This document shows, in pieces, positions 55,999 through 64,000 of a DNA stretch of 64,000 bases. The position numbers and the translations under genes were made by a program. Numbering within the stretch: position 1 is the stretch's first letter; every line of letters starts with the position of its first letter. The notes under the pieces were generated by a model that worked only from the letters and a program-made list of their open reading frames with translations, searched no databases and had not been told where the DNA came from. Source of the DNA: Puniceicoccaceae bacterium K14 (GTDB lineage: Bacteria > Verrucomicrobiota > Verrucomicrobiia > Opitutales > Opitutaceae); NCBI GenBank assembly GCA_022538095.1, contig JAKYXN010000017.1, forward strand, positions 21,713 to 85,712, written 5' to 3'.

Positions 55999-57348
55999 TC
56001 AATCGAATTGTAAGGGCGGTGGCTTCTTGTAAATTCCCAGTGCCGTAAGCTCGTCCAAGCCCTCTAGAAACCGCTCTAGGTTTCCCGGCTCCAGTGGCCG
56101 TCCTCCAAGTTGCTTTACCTCCGAGGCTCTACTTTTCATGTGCTCTGCGAAAGCTTTCGAATAAAAACCGTCATATCCACCTTTCCATGATGAATAGTCG
56201 CCTTCATGGATTTGCAAGGCGGCAATCACGGTTTGAACAGCCTTTGCTGTCCATTTGTCAAATTTACCCTCAAACAAAACCGGTATATTCTTATCAATAT
56301 TGCGTAGCTCATCTTGAAAGGCTGCTATTTTTTCTCTTTTGCTGCTCTCAATAGCTTCTAGCCTCAGGCGTTCATCATTTTGTTTCTTAAGTTGTAATTC
56401 TTCTGCCTTTTTCTTTTTCTCAGCATAATAACTCCATATGGAATCAATTTGCCTGTTGATGTAGTAGGCTCTTGTAGCCTTGCGATCATTCTTACGAATA
56501 CTCCAGTAGGTTTCTATGCAAACGCTGTCGTTCAACCAACCCGGCTCGGGATGCGTCCTACCAAGTATATCAATTCTGTTTCCGCCCAAAACCCTAGCCT
56601 CAAAATCCAGCACCTTATTTCGATCACCAGATTTCGATATTAATGTCTTAGCTTCTGAATAGGAAATCCCTTTGGCTGCATTTAATTCGGGGTAGCGATA
56701 CCCCGGTCCAGACGCTCTGAACATCTGATATGCGATATCCTGAGACGTTAGGTTTTGCCATTTGCCATCAACAATCATCTGAACGGCAGTGTCTTTATCT
56801 CCCTCGAATTTAATTTTCTTCGAAATATTTATAATGCCCTCCAATGAACCATACAGTTCGTTCCAGCGTCTATTCCTCCAAAATCTGATGTATCTTATTC
56901 GATCCATTTCGATGTCAAAGGTTTGGTTTTGAAGTTCGCTCTTTGAAGGAGTGCCAAGACTCTCGTGAACCAACTCTATGTCCTGCCGGCTTGGCACAAA
57001 AAAGCCTATCGCTAACGCTCCAGAAACATCCTCTAGGCCGAGAACAAGTTTCTGTTCTTTCTCAAGATTCCACTGACGCAGCCGCTTGTAAAATCTGGTC
57101 TCAAATTCCTTTTTCGCAATAGCCAGAACTTCATTACGGCTGTGCAGCTTATTTTCAAAACTTGAACCAAGCAAACGGCCTGAAATTGAACGATTTTCGT
57201 TCATGTTTTGGTAGACTGCCTTCGAAAAAAAATGGTCATGATAAACGACTTCATCTCTTGATTTCGGCTCTGCTAACATAGCTGGTGCCAATAAGCAAAG
57301 CGTCAGCCAGCAATGCCGTTTTAAGAGAGAGAGAAAGAAGGACTCCAT
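55999..57348 (-). CDS. secreted protein B, paralogue pair
   Basis: This 449-residue paralogue of the preceding protein has the same signal-peptide start (MESFFLSLLKRHCWLTLCLL). It shares the middle RWNELYGSLEG segment and the C-terminal ALQIHEGDYSSWKGGYDGF and YKKPPPLQ ending. The central parts have diverged, and this copy carries an extra Lys/Glu coiled-coil helix (about residues 300-345). It is 52 bases downstream of the nuclease gene. Tandem duplication inside the island is evident. Function is unknown. Confidence 0.68.
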   Translation of the reverse strand: MESFFLSLLKRHCWLTLCLLAPAMLAEPKSRDEVVYHDHFFSKAVYQNMNENRSISGRLLGSSFENKLHSRNEVLAIAKKEFETRFYKRLRQWNLEKEQKLVLGLEDVSGALAIGFFVPSRQDIELVHESLGTPSKSELQNQTFDIEMDRIRYIRFWRNRRWNELYGSLEGIINISKKIKFEGDKDTAVQMIVDGKWQNLTSQDIAYQMFRASGPGYRYPELNAAKGISYSEAKTLISKSGDRNKVLDFEARVLGGNRIDILGRTHPEPGWLNDSVCIETYWSIRKNDRKATRAYYINRQIDSIWSYYAEKKKKAEELQLKKQNDERLRLEAIESSKREKIAAFQDELRNIDKNIPVLFEGKFDKWTAKAVQTVIAALQIHEGDYSSWKGGYDGFYSKAFAEHMKSRASEVKQLGGRPLEPGNLERFLEGLDELTALGIYKKPPPLQFD

Positions 57349-57400
57349 ATTGCTAATCAGGATACTGGCTTGAAACCGTTCCTCAACGGCTCAATTGATC

Positions 57401-58048
57401 TTATTGAGATGATGGAAACGGGAGAAGAGTATGTCGAATTTCAATATCGTACGAACTGCTCTCTCGCTTGTGCCGGGTCGAGAAACGTTCGAGAGTGTTT
57501 ATCGCCGAGAGCTTTTCAATGTTGCCGACAAGACGCGTGAAGCTCGCCGTTTCAACTATGGCACTAGCAGTTCTTGAAAGTGCAAAATCCATATCTCCGT
57601 CGAGCACGTAACCAAGCATACAGCCCAATGGTAGCCCTTCTGCGTACTGCTCGAAAACAAATCGTTTCAATCCTTCTTTTACGTATGGAGTTGCTAAGGA
57701 ACTTCTTCCGCCATTTCTCACGACATTTAAGCGCTTACACTCGTAAGCGATGTAACGCTCTCTGTTTTGATCTAGGATCACGGCCATATCGATTATGCCT
57801 TTGCTGTGCATCGCTCCATTCTCTCCGTGGCCAAAAGGCTCGTACTGGTATTCAATCCAATGTGCTAGTCTGCAAACTTCTTGGTCTTTAGATAAAAGAG
57901 CTACTAAATTGATCGTTATAGTATCCTCGTCAGGCTGTTCCTGAAGAGCTTCTAAGCAAACTGGCCATATTCTTTCAATGCAGCACAGTAGTTTATTGTC
58001 GATCGACTTGAATCGATCCAACCAGTTTTGAGGATTTCCTAAGACCAT
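57401..58048 (-). CDS. PD-(D/E)XK nuclease-like protein of a restriction module
   Basis: This 215-residue protein has the pattern Asp87 in GIIDMAV and Glu103-x-Lys105 in YECKRL, separated by a strand, which fits the PD-(D/E)XK nuclease core. The remaining sequence is mixed alpha/beta with no membrane segment. It overlaps the end of the methylase gene by 10 bases and is translationally coupled to it. It is the probable cutting partner of the 1040-residue methylase. Confirmation would need structure comparison. Confidence 0.7.
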   Translation of the reverse strand: MVLGNPQNWLDRFKSIDNKLLCCIERIWPVCLEALQEQPDEDTITINLVALLSKDQEVCRLAHWIEYQYEPFGHGENGAMHSKGIIDMAVILDQNRERYIAYECKRLNVVRNGGRSSLATPYVKEGLKRFVFEQYAEGLPLGCMLGYVLDGDMDFALSRTASAIVETASFTRLVGNIEKLSAINTLERFSTRHKRESSSYDIEIRHTLLPFPSSQ

Positions 58049-61000
58049 CGGACAGCGTTCCCGTTTGAACTAACTGATTCTTGTAAGTCCAATGCGATAT
58101 TGTCAGAGTCAGAAAGAGCTGTTGAACGAAGCCAGAAGCGTTTTTGCATTGGTTTTACCAAGTACAAGTGCCTTTTAATGAAGACTCGAAAGTCTGGCAT
58201 TATTTGAAAATTACCAGCTAGCGGTTTGTGTATTTGAGCACTGATTTCCTTTAGCGTTCTCTCAATGGATTTATCATTTTCTTCATGATAAGGTGAGGGC
58301 GTTTTTCCTTCGCACAAAGAAAGGCGTAGTATCGCTAAATCCGAATTCCTTGCTACAACACATGCTTCAAACGAAGTGCCATCGTCAAACCATTCGGCGA
58401 GATTGTTTAACAATGAATCCGTATATTGCGTCCGATCTACTTGCGTTGATGGTTTCCAAATATCCGGAAAACTTCCTTGGTTTGGTTGAGCCGAAGGTAT
58501 TGTGAGTTCGACGGTATCCTCTATTAAGCTGATTTCGCTTTTTGAAAGTGAGAGATATTTGTAAACGAGTTCATCTATTCTTGAAAAGATAGCATCGTTG
58601 GTTGATTCTAGGCGGAATTGATTTCTATTTTTTAAAATAGAATCATCTATAATTTTAATTAATTCTTTCTCAGCCCTTTTTGATTGTTTGGGGTTTGGAA
58701 GATCTGATGGCAAGGGAAAGGGTAAGCTTAGCAGTTCGGATTGCTTGACTTCAGGTCTGTCCGATCCAAAAGACGCTGTCCCGTGAAACGCGTACCACAT
58801 GGAGAATTTGCTACACAAAAATGCGGTCAATAATTTAGCTTGATTCTCTTCTCCCTCAGGGATTGTAATTGCTTGTATTATATCTTGAAATGTTAAGGGA
58901 GATTCTATGTATGAAGCCCGAAGGCGACTTTGCGAAATGCTGACTCCTCGTGGGATAAGGATTCTTGCTCCCTCAAAACCTTGTTCGAAGCCTTTTCGGC
59001 GGACATAGCTGGAAGGAGCGGGCGTTAGCTCTTCTACAGGCTGTGCTAGAGATTGAAATGCTGATATAGGCAGGAAAGGATTGATTCCAACAAATTCACT
59101 ACAAAGTGAATCGTTAGAATGTTCTCCTGTAAAAGGTTCACTTAATGGCTGAAATCCCTGCCCGATAATCCAATCATTCCAGTTCGTGTCCTTTTTACGA
59201 CTCTTTGAGCCATAGCTTTCAATAAAATCTCCTAGCTTTCTTAGCTTTGAAAGATAGTTAAATAATTTTGATTCGGGATTATTCATCCAAAGCCGACGCT
59301 TAAAGATCAATGAATCTTCAAAAACTTCCCTAGAAGAAATATAATTTTTATCTGAGGTGCTAAGCGTGACTAAACGTTTTATCTGCAGATTAAGATCAGA
59401 TTTAGGGGTCCAATATTCAATGCGGTATTGCTCGTCTACATCTTCTTTCTTATTAAAAAGCATTAATGCTGTAGGTCGAATCGCACCATCAAATAGTTGG
59501 AACCTGAGATCAGAAAAATTTATTATTTTTCGAACTCGCGTCGATTTGAACAATGATCTTCTCGAATTAACTGATAGCTTCGAATGATTGTGCAAAAACC
59601 CCATCGCGGGTAATAAGAAAGCTATAGTGCCTTCCGGGGTTAGATGCATGAGCGATTTCCACGTAAAGGCCCATGCGTCTTCCTTGCCTGGCATTGGCTT
59701 TTCGTTTAGCACACACCATTTAACTGACTCCCTTTCACCGCCTCGCCGACTCGTCCAAGGTGGGTTTCCGATTATGACGTCAAATTTCTCTTCATCCGAA
59801 ATGGTAGAGAAAAAATTTATCGCCCGTAAATTTCTCCCCCACAGCTTAGGAAGAATTTTTCCCCTCTTAACCAAGTCGCGTATGTCGGGAGGGCTGACTT
59901 CTTCAAGCAATGCTATATAAAGTGAAAATATTGTTACTCTAACCGCACCATCATTTATATCCCAACCATTAATTCTCGAAAGCATTTTCAGGAGACTATC
60001 CCATCGAATTGTTTGAGCATTTCTCGTCTCACGCCAGTATTCGCAGAGCCTCTGAAATGAACGAACAAGAAATATTCCTGAGCCACATGCCGGATCGAGA
60101 AAACGTCCATTCTTTCGGGCTTCATTGCTTAACGAATCCCATAATTGAGAGATGACAGTATCTGCCAAGAACATTGGGGTATAATAAGCTCCTTGTTCAC
60201 GGCGAGTTGATTCCTGTTCTCCTAAAAAACGATCATATACAGCACTTATTAATTCGACTGGTATGTATTTGAAATCATATCCCCAAAACCTTAATTGCCC
60301 TCCGCCCTGGCTCATTTCCTCACGACCTGTGCGAAAGCGTAGCAATACTTCAAGCTGCTCAACTGTTATTGATGGAGGGGACGATCCTTGGTCGAATGAA
60401 CACGGTGCGACAAAAAGGTCGCCATTGAAATCCGAACGCAAACTCTTGAACAAGCGATTTACAGTGCTTATTTTCTTTTGGCTTAATATATCAGAAAAAC
60501 TCTCTGCGTAATCGTTTGAAACGGATTTAAAGTATCCTTTACCAATAATTTCTCGATCTTCAAGGTACGCTATGAACATTGCTTGAATTAGCAGTGCTTG
60601 TGCGGATTCAGAAGACAAGCTAGCCTTCACGAGCAATCGATGTGCTTCGGAGAGGTTCTCCAGCAGTATTTGATCAATACGTTCTTTGGGTTTGAAAAAA
60701 TCAGAACGCTCTTTCCAGAGACGGCCAGACTCAGCTCCATAAATAAGCCCTTGAATTTCTAAAACTTGAGCAACGCCATTCAGCGTTTCTATCAAACATC
60801 TTTTCTCAAAGTCATCATCGATCTCCGAATAAGGGACTCGAGCAAGGGAATATGCTCTAACAGTGTCCTCCGATATAACAATTAGTAAGCTTGCTAGGCC
60901 TTGATTCCACAATTTTGCATGAAGGTCTGCAACAATTTCACGGCTATGCTTCTCCATGCGAAGAATAGCAATTGTTGGTACACCTTGTACGCAGAACAAA

Positions 61001-61161
61001 GCCGAAAGCCCCAAGTCTCTAAACGCGGTGCGAATTGCACCAGCATGCACAGTATTCTCGATGATTTCTGCTGATTCGAAAAGCTCGGGGATATCGCGAT
61101 TAGAAAGGGCTAATCGCTCTTTCCATTGGACACCTAAAGGAATTGAATTTACTTTGCTCAT
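58039..61161 (-). CDS. large N6-adenine DNA methylase (Eco57I/type IIG-like)
   Basis: The 1040-residue protein has a long N-terminal domain (about 1-300, LHAKLWNQGLASLLIVISED). The methylase core has SAM motif FLDPACGSGIF (Asp356 to Gly362) and catalytic motif IV GNPPW (Asn466-Trp469). A C-terminal region of about 500 residues should hold target recognition. It resembles type IIG / BREX-PglX-like enzymes in form, but with the nuclease as a separate gene. It overlaps the controller gene by four bases upstream and the nuclease by ten downstream. Confidence 0.85.
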   Translation of the reverse strand: MSKVNSIPLGVQWKERLALSNRDIPELFESAEIIENTVHAGAIRTAFRDLGLSALFCVQGVPTIAILRMEKHSREIVADLHAKLWNQGLASLLIVISEDTVRAYSLARVPYSEIDDDFEKRCLIETLNGVAQVLEIQGLIYGAESGRLWKERSDFFKPKERIDQILLENLSEAHRLLVKASLSSESAQALLIQAMFIAYLEDREIIGKGYFKSVSNDYAESFSDILSQKKISTVNRLFKSLRSDFNGDLFVAPCSFDQGSSPPSITVEQLEVLLRFRTGREEMSQGGGQLRFWGYDFKYIPVELISAVYDRFLGEQESTRREQGAYYTPMFLADTVISQLWDSLSNEARKNGRFLDPACGSGIFLVRSFQRLCEYWRETRNAQTIRWDSLLKMLSRINGWDINDGAVRVTIFSLYIALLEEVSPPDIRDLVKRGKILPKLWGRNLRAINFFSTISDEEKFDVIIGNPPWTSRRGGERESVKWCVLNEKPMPGKEDAWAFTWKSLMHLTPEGTIAFLLPAMGFLHNHSKLSVNSRRSLFKSTRVRKIINFSDLRFQLFDGAIRPTALMLFNKKEDVDEQYRIEYWTPKSDLNLQIKRLVTLSTSDKNYISSREVFEDSLIFKRRLWMNNPESKLFNYLSKLRKLGDFIESYGSKSRKKDTNWNDWIIGQGFQPLSEPFTGEHSNDSLCSEFVGINPFLPISAFQSLAQPVEELTPAPSSYVRRKGFEQGFEGARILIPRGVSISQSRLRASYIESPLTFQDIIQAITIPEGEENQAKLLTAFLCSKFSMWYAFHGTASFGSDRPEVKQSELLSLPFPLPSDLPNPKQSKRAEKELIKIIDDSILKNRNQFRLESTNDAIFSRIDELVYKYLSLSKSEISLIEDTVELTIPSAQPNQGSFPDIWKPSTQVDRTQYTDSLLNNLAEWFDDGTSFEACVVARNSDLAILRLSLCEGKTPSPYHEENDKSIERTLKEISAQIHKPLAGNFQIMPDFRVFIKRHLYLVKPMQKRFWLRSTALSDSDNIALDLQESVSSNGNAVRWS

Positions 61162-61634
61162 CTTGAATGCCTTTGCAGCTCTTCGGAATTATTTTTCTCT
61201 GTGGTTGAGAGAGCAAAGTATCCTTGCGATCCAAAGTACTGAGAATGGGAAAGGCTTTCTTGTAGATATGAAATGATTGGAGTGAGTGGACACAATATTT
61301 GCACATCTTTAGAAGTACTTAAATCGATTTCACGTTGAAGTGAGCAATCATCATTAATCACATCAATTAAAAGACATTGACCTTCTAGTTCGACCCAAGA
61401 TTCAACATCGCATAGAATGAAGATGCTCTCGGATACACCTTTAAGGCTTCTGATTGGGACTCCAGTTTCGATGCAAATCTTACGGATTATGGAGGTGGCA
61501 AGAATGTCTTTGGGCAAGTAGCAAGGAGAGTGTCCCTGTTCTCTGGAAAGAGCGGGAATCACAGTTCGCCAGTGTCTGAATGTTTCCTTGGAAATTCCGA
61601 CAGTCTGACGAAGTTGGCCTTGAGTAAATTTCAT
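61158..61634 (-). CDS. MerR-like HTH controller of the methylase/nuclease module
   Basis: An ATG at 61634 gives 158 residues, and a GTG at 61646 is an alternative. The N-terminal 60 residues hold an HTH of MerR-like form (FTQGQLRQTVGISKETFRHW, then YLPKDILATSIIRKI). The rest is unfamiliar. The next gene overlaps its stop by four bases. A palindrome overlaps the likely promoter upstream, so it could act as a C-protein-like autoregulator delaying nuclease expression. Confidence 0.68.
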   Translation of the reverse strand: MKFTQGQLRQTVGISKETFRHWRTVIPALSREQGHSPCYLPKDILATSIIRKICIETGVPIRSLKGVSESIFILCDVESWVELEGQCLLIDVINDDCSLQREIDLSTSKDVQILCPLTPIISYLQESLSHSQYFGSQGYFALSTTEKNNSEELQRHSR

Positions 61635-61657
61635 GGTTGCTAGCACCCTTTTAACAG

Positions 61658-61698
61658 GTTGTTCACAACACTATGAGTTGGCGTGAGTAACACGTCAA
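61658..61698 (-). promoter_or_regulatory. promoter with overlapping operator palindromes
   Basis: On the minus strand TTGACG, a 17-bp spacer and CATAGT form a good sigma-70 promoter (-35 and -10). The -35 lies inside an imperfect palindrome TTGGCGTG-AGTAA-CACGTCAA (61678-61698), and a second palindrome GTTGT-TC-ACAAC lies just past the -10 (61658-61669). Both are 24-64 bp upstream of the controller start. Confidence 0.6.
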
Positions 61699-61727
61699 TC
61701 CGTTTAATTGACTCGTACAGATTAAAA

Positions 61728-61913
61728 TCAAACTGATCCTAGAATTGCTAGAACAGCACGTTTATGAGCTGCGGGTAGGGTTTTCCATCCTGAGACTACC
61801 TGTGCCAGCTCGGGATCGTCTGCGAATAATTCTTGTGGGGCTATTTGTGGGTTTGAGGGTTCTTCGAATTCGCAACTATCTTGATTTTCAACGCCTTGCG
61901 AATTTTCAACCGA
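61728..61913 (-). pseudogene. detached integrase C-terminal tail
   Basis: From the core in the same reading frame as the attL integrase, the minus strand encodes 61 residues. It begins SVENSQGVEN, includes NPQIAPQELFADDPEL and ends AVLAILGSV, then a TGA. In the circular form this would complete the integrase (about 489 residues). In the integrated form it is separated from the gene by 29 kb and has no start of its own. It lies just upstream of the defence-module promoter on the same strand. Confidence 0.7.
61833..61852. repeat. 20-bp direct repeat, right copy
   Basis: This copy is identical to 32653-32672 and in the same orientation. It encodes the NPQIAPQ part of the detached tail. Its location 61 bp inside attR fits an arm-type integrase site or a duplicated tail segment. 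Confidence 0.6.
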
Positions 61914-61942
61914 GGGTTCGAATCCCTCTCTCTCCGCCACTT
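61914..61942 (+). repeat. attR core
   Basis: This is a 29-bp copy of the tRNA-Ser 3' end, identical to attL. No acceptor 5' half or anticodon arm precedes it, so it is not a tRNA gene. To its right the original downstream sequence resumes with the tRNA terminator. Confidence 0.93.
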
Positions 61943-61944
61943 TT

Positions 61945-61969
61945 AAAACCTCCTTGTTGGAGGTTTTTT
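61945..61969 (+). terminator. displaced terminator of tRNA-Ser
   Basis: AAAACCTCC and GGAGGTTTT pair around TTGTT and run into further T. In an uninterrupted chromosome it would begin about 17 bases past the tRNA CCA end. The island has moved it 29.4 kb away. Confidence 0.85.
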
Positions 61970-62203
61970 CGTGTCTACATTTAAGCAAATACTATTCCTT
62001 TGCATGAGTTGTTCTTTGAGCCTCAGCATCCTGCTGAGGTATATCTCGGGGTAAAGGAGCTTTGCCAAATCAAAGAGAATCTGCCGAACTATTCGAAAAT
62101 GATTTCTGGTTCTGTATCGCCCCCAGCGAACAACTTGCTGCTTTCATCGAGTCTACAAGGTTCGGATTGGCGATCCCGACATCTCAATGAAATCTGAAAA
62201 AAA

Positions 62204-63745
62204 TCATACGCGCCAGAACGGACGTACAAAATCCAATGCACCTTTTGCTACCGCCGCACCTCCCGGTAGAACCAAAAATAAAAGAAGGTAGCTAATGGCA
62301 TATATCACGCCATGGCATCCTGTTAGAATTAGCAGATTTTCAATCTGTATAAATCCGCCAACGAGAATAATGAGTAATCCGGCTACACATGAGGCTGTAG
62401 ATGTCCGCAATATAGCACTTCCGATGTCGAATAGGGATACAGGGCTTCCTTTGCATGCATATGCCAATCCGGGAACTTTTAGTATGACTGTTGTTACGCT
62501 TAATGCGGTGGCAACCCCCAAAGCTCCCCACTGTAGCCCTATCACGAACCCTAATACCGTTACGAAAGAGCTAACCACACTCAAGTGAAACAATTTTTTC
62601 CCCTTCCCAAAAGGGATAAGTAGCCAACTCCCTGCTACACTGATCGTTCCAACAAACGCAGCTGGTGCTAAGGCACGAAAAATTTCTATGGACCCAGACC
62701 ATTTTTCCCCTAGCATCAAAAGGATTACCTTGTCCGCTCCTATCGTAGCAAAAACAATTATTGGCATTGAAATAAAAGCAACCATCTCCAAGCCACGTAA
62801 ATAAAAACGTCGAAACCGTTCGGGGTTATTTTGCAACCGACTCAATGCAGGTACCGCTATCATGCCTATAGGTTTATTGACCTCTCGTACTGGTAAAGCT
62901 AACAAACCATATGCCTTCGAATAGAGGCCTAAAACAGCTGGACCACCAAAATAGCCTAATAGCAAGTTATCTGCATGACTGCTCATTTCGTTGAAGAAAC
63001 GACCTGCTGTCAAGTTAGCCCCAAAGCGTGCCATTTCACCAGCTCCTGAACCGCGCTTGGGTAAGCCAGGTGTCCAACCTGAAGCCCACCATCGAATAAA
63101 AACTACTACGACTGAAGCTGAGATGGCTTTAAGTACCAATGCCCAATAGCCTGCTCCCATCAAAGCTGCTATAATAGCGGTAGCAGCGCCAACGACCTGA
63201 CTTGTAACGACGATGCTTTGCTCGGCTAGGAAGCGCATTTGGCGTTGAAGGAGAGCTCCGTGTTGTGCGCATACTCCACTTAAGAATGTGGGTATTGCTA
63301 GCCCCATTGCGATCGGAGCGACTCGATGATCATCGAAAATGTATGCTAATAGTGGAGAAATGGCTAGTATCAATCCTGCCATAAGAGTGCCAGCGGTCAC
63401 ATTTGCCCAGAACAGAGTTGAAACTTGGTCATGATTGATTTTTGCCCGTTGCACGGTCGCCATAGAGAGGCCTGCATCTTGAAACATTGTAACGAATACC
63501 AAAACAGAGCCAACCATAGCGAATAAGCCAAAGTCTTCCGGCTCCAAAATTCGAGCCAACACCGCCGTAGTTGCCATTGTTAATACAAGCTTCGAAGCTT
63601 GAGCTAACGCTGTTACTACTCCACTGTGGGCAGACCTAGCGCCAAGGTTAGCGTGAAGGTGATCAGTGCTAAAGATGTCAGCTCTTTTCCCCATTTTTAG
63701 CCTTATCTTTCTAAAGAAACTCATTCTGTTTTGAATATAACTCAA
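62204..63745 (-). CDS. lipopolysaccharide/exopolysaccharide flippase (WzxC-like)
   Basis: This 513-residue protein has about twelve to fourteen membrane helices of the polysaccharide-transporter (PST/Wzx) superfamily. The region ARSAHSGVVTALAQASKLVL, then ATTAVLARILEPEDFGLFAM is typical of WzxC-like exporters. It probably moves lipid-linked sugar repeats across the inner membrane. An ATG at residue 18 (MGKRADIF) is an alternative start. No other polysaccharide gene is visible in the window. Confidence 0.87.
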   Translation of the reverse strand: MSYIQNRMSFFRKIRLKMGKRADIFSTDHLHANLGARSAHSGVVTALAQASKLVLTMATTAVLARILEPEDFGLFAMVGSVLVFVTMFQDAGLSMATVQRAKINHDQVSTLFWANVTAGTLMAGLILAISPLLAYIFDDHRVAPIAMGLAIPTFLSGVCAQHGALLQRQMRFLAEQSIVVTSQVVGAATAIIAALMGAGYWALVLKAISASVVVVFIRWWASGWTPGLPKRGSGAGEMARFGANLTAGRFFNEMSSHADNLLLGYFGGPAVLGLYSKAYGLLALPVREVNKPIGMIAVPALSRLQNNPERFRRFYLRGLEMVAFISMPIIVFATIGADKVILLMLGEKWSGSIEIFRALAPAAFVGTISVAGSWLLIPFGKGKKLFHLSVVSSFVTVLGFVIGLQWGALGVATALSVTTVILKVPGLAYACKGSPVSLFDIGSAILRTSTASCVAGLLIILVGGFIQIENLLILTGCHGVIYAISYLLLFLVLPGGAAVAKGALDFVRPFWRV

Positions 63746-63960
63746 TAGCTTGAAGCATAAAATCTTAGTAAGGCACGCTTCAAGCGGTGTAACTGCTCAA
63801 TATAGATTAACTTTAGGTTCTTAAGCTCAGCAAAAATCGAGACTGTTACCAACTACTCAATTTGTCGGTGTGCAAGCCCATTAGCTAATTGACACTGTTT
63901 TAGTTATTAGGGCGTGTTCGTGAATAAACTCTTTGCTGGTTCGAGCGCAAATCGAAGCAG

Positions 63961-63994
63961 CGCAAGGCTGCCAAAGCCTTGCGACACGAGTGTC
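63961..63994. repeat. REP-like hairpin pair at the window end
   Basis: CGCAAGGCT / AGCCTTGCG pair around GCCAA, and GACAC / GTGTC follow directly. Such adjacent hairpins in intergenic space suggest a dispersed palindromic repeat family, possibly related in style but not in sequence to 2905-2968. Confidence 0.4.
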
Positions 63995-64000
63995 GGATGG

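Noticed and set aside
61728..61988. An 86-residue open frame spanning attR as an independent gene
   Set aside because: Its first 26 residues are antisense to the tRNA terminator and attachment core. The rest is best explained as the detached integrase tail.
62000..62197. A 65-residue plus-strand frame right of attR
   Set aside because: No Shine-Dalgarno, no domain and no coherent composition. It is probably chance or an old gene remnant.

Overview
The window is bacterial chromosome, most likely from a marine Verrucomicrobiota of the Opitutales/Puniceicoccales type. This is inferred from the mix of tandem DUF3857/transglutaminase-like proteins, a Gld-type ABC/DUF4340 operon, a Prc-type protease, an AcnB aconitase and an rpsP-trmD-rplS cluster without rimM. 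No 16S rRNA gene is present, so the placement is tentative.

Bases 1-32400 are core genome: the tail of a chromate transporter, trpB-yicC, an RDD membrane protein, acnB, a lipoprotein, a decayed RES/Xre toxin-antitoxin locus, a four-gene Gld-like ABC operon, two DUF3857 proteins, a HAD phosphatase, prfA-prmC, a tail-specific protease, a rhomboid protease, ychF, rpsP/trmD/rplS, transketolase and a large secreted Sel1-repeat protein. Several strong hairpin terminators separate these units.

Bases 32500-61942 are a 29.4-kb genomic island inserted in the 3' end of tRNA-Ser(UGA). A perfect 29-bp direct repeat (attL 32500-32528, attR 61914-61942) bounds it, and the displaced tRNA terminator lies just beyond attR. 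It looks like an integrative and mobilizable element. It has an integrase and excisionase beside attL, a candidate oriT, a MobC-like protein, a relaxase, a VirD4/TraG-type coupling protein and a sigma-like factor, but no type IV secretion channel, so it would borrow one. Its cargo includes a serralysin-like RTX metalloprotease, an Abi-like reverse transcriptase, ArdA antirestriction, a minimal tyrosine recombinase between two inverted palindromic sites, a P4-type integrase, many small unknown proteins, two secreted paralogues, and a coupled module of HTH controller, N6-adenine methylase and PD-(D/E)XK nuclease.

The most notable signals are these. (1) The three-gene methylase/nuclease/controller module has a palindrome over its promoter and may extend to the two secreted paralogues. 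(2) The integrase C-terminus is exchanged on integration: in the excised circle its frame would run through the core into a 61-residue tail now stranded at the right end. (3) The minimal recombinase is bracketed by two 29-bp palindromic sites in inverted orientation, 26/29 identical, one inside its own 5' coding sequence. (4) An Abi-type reverse transcriptase has a helical C-terminal domain. (5) A long stem-loop precedes ardA.

Bases 62204-63745 return to the chromosome with a polysaccharide flippase, and the window ends in REP-like palindromes.
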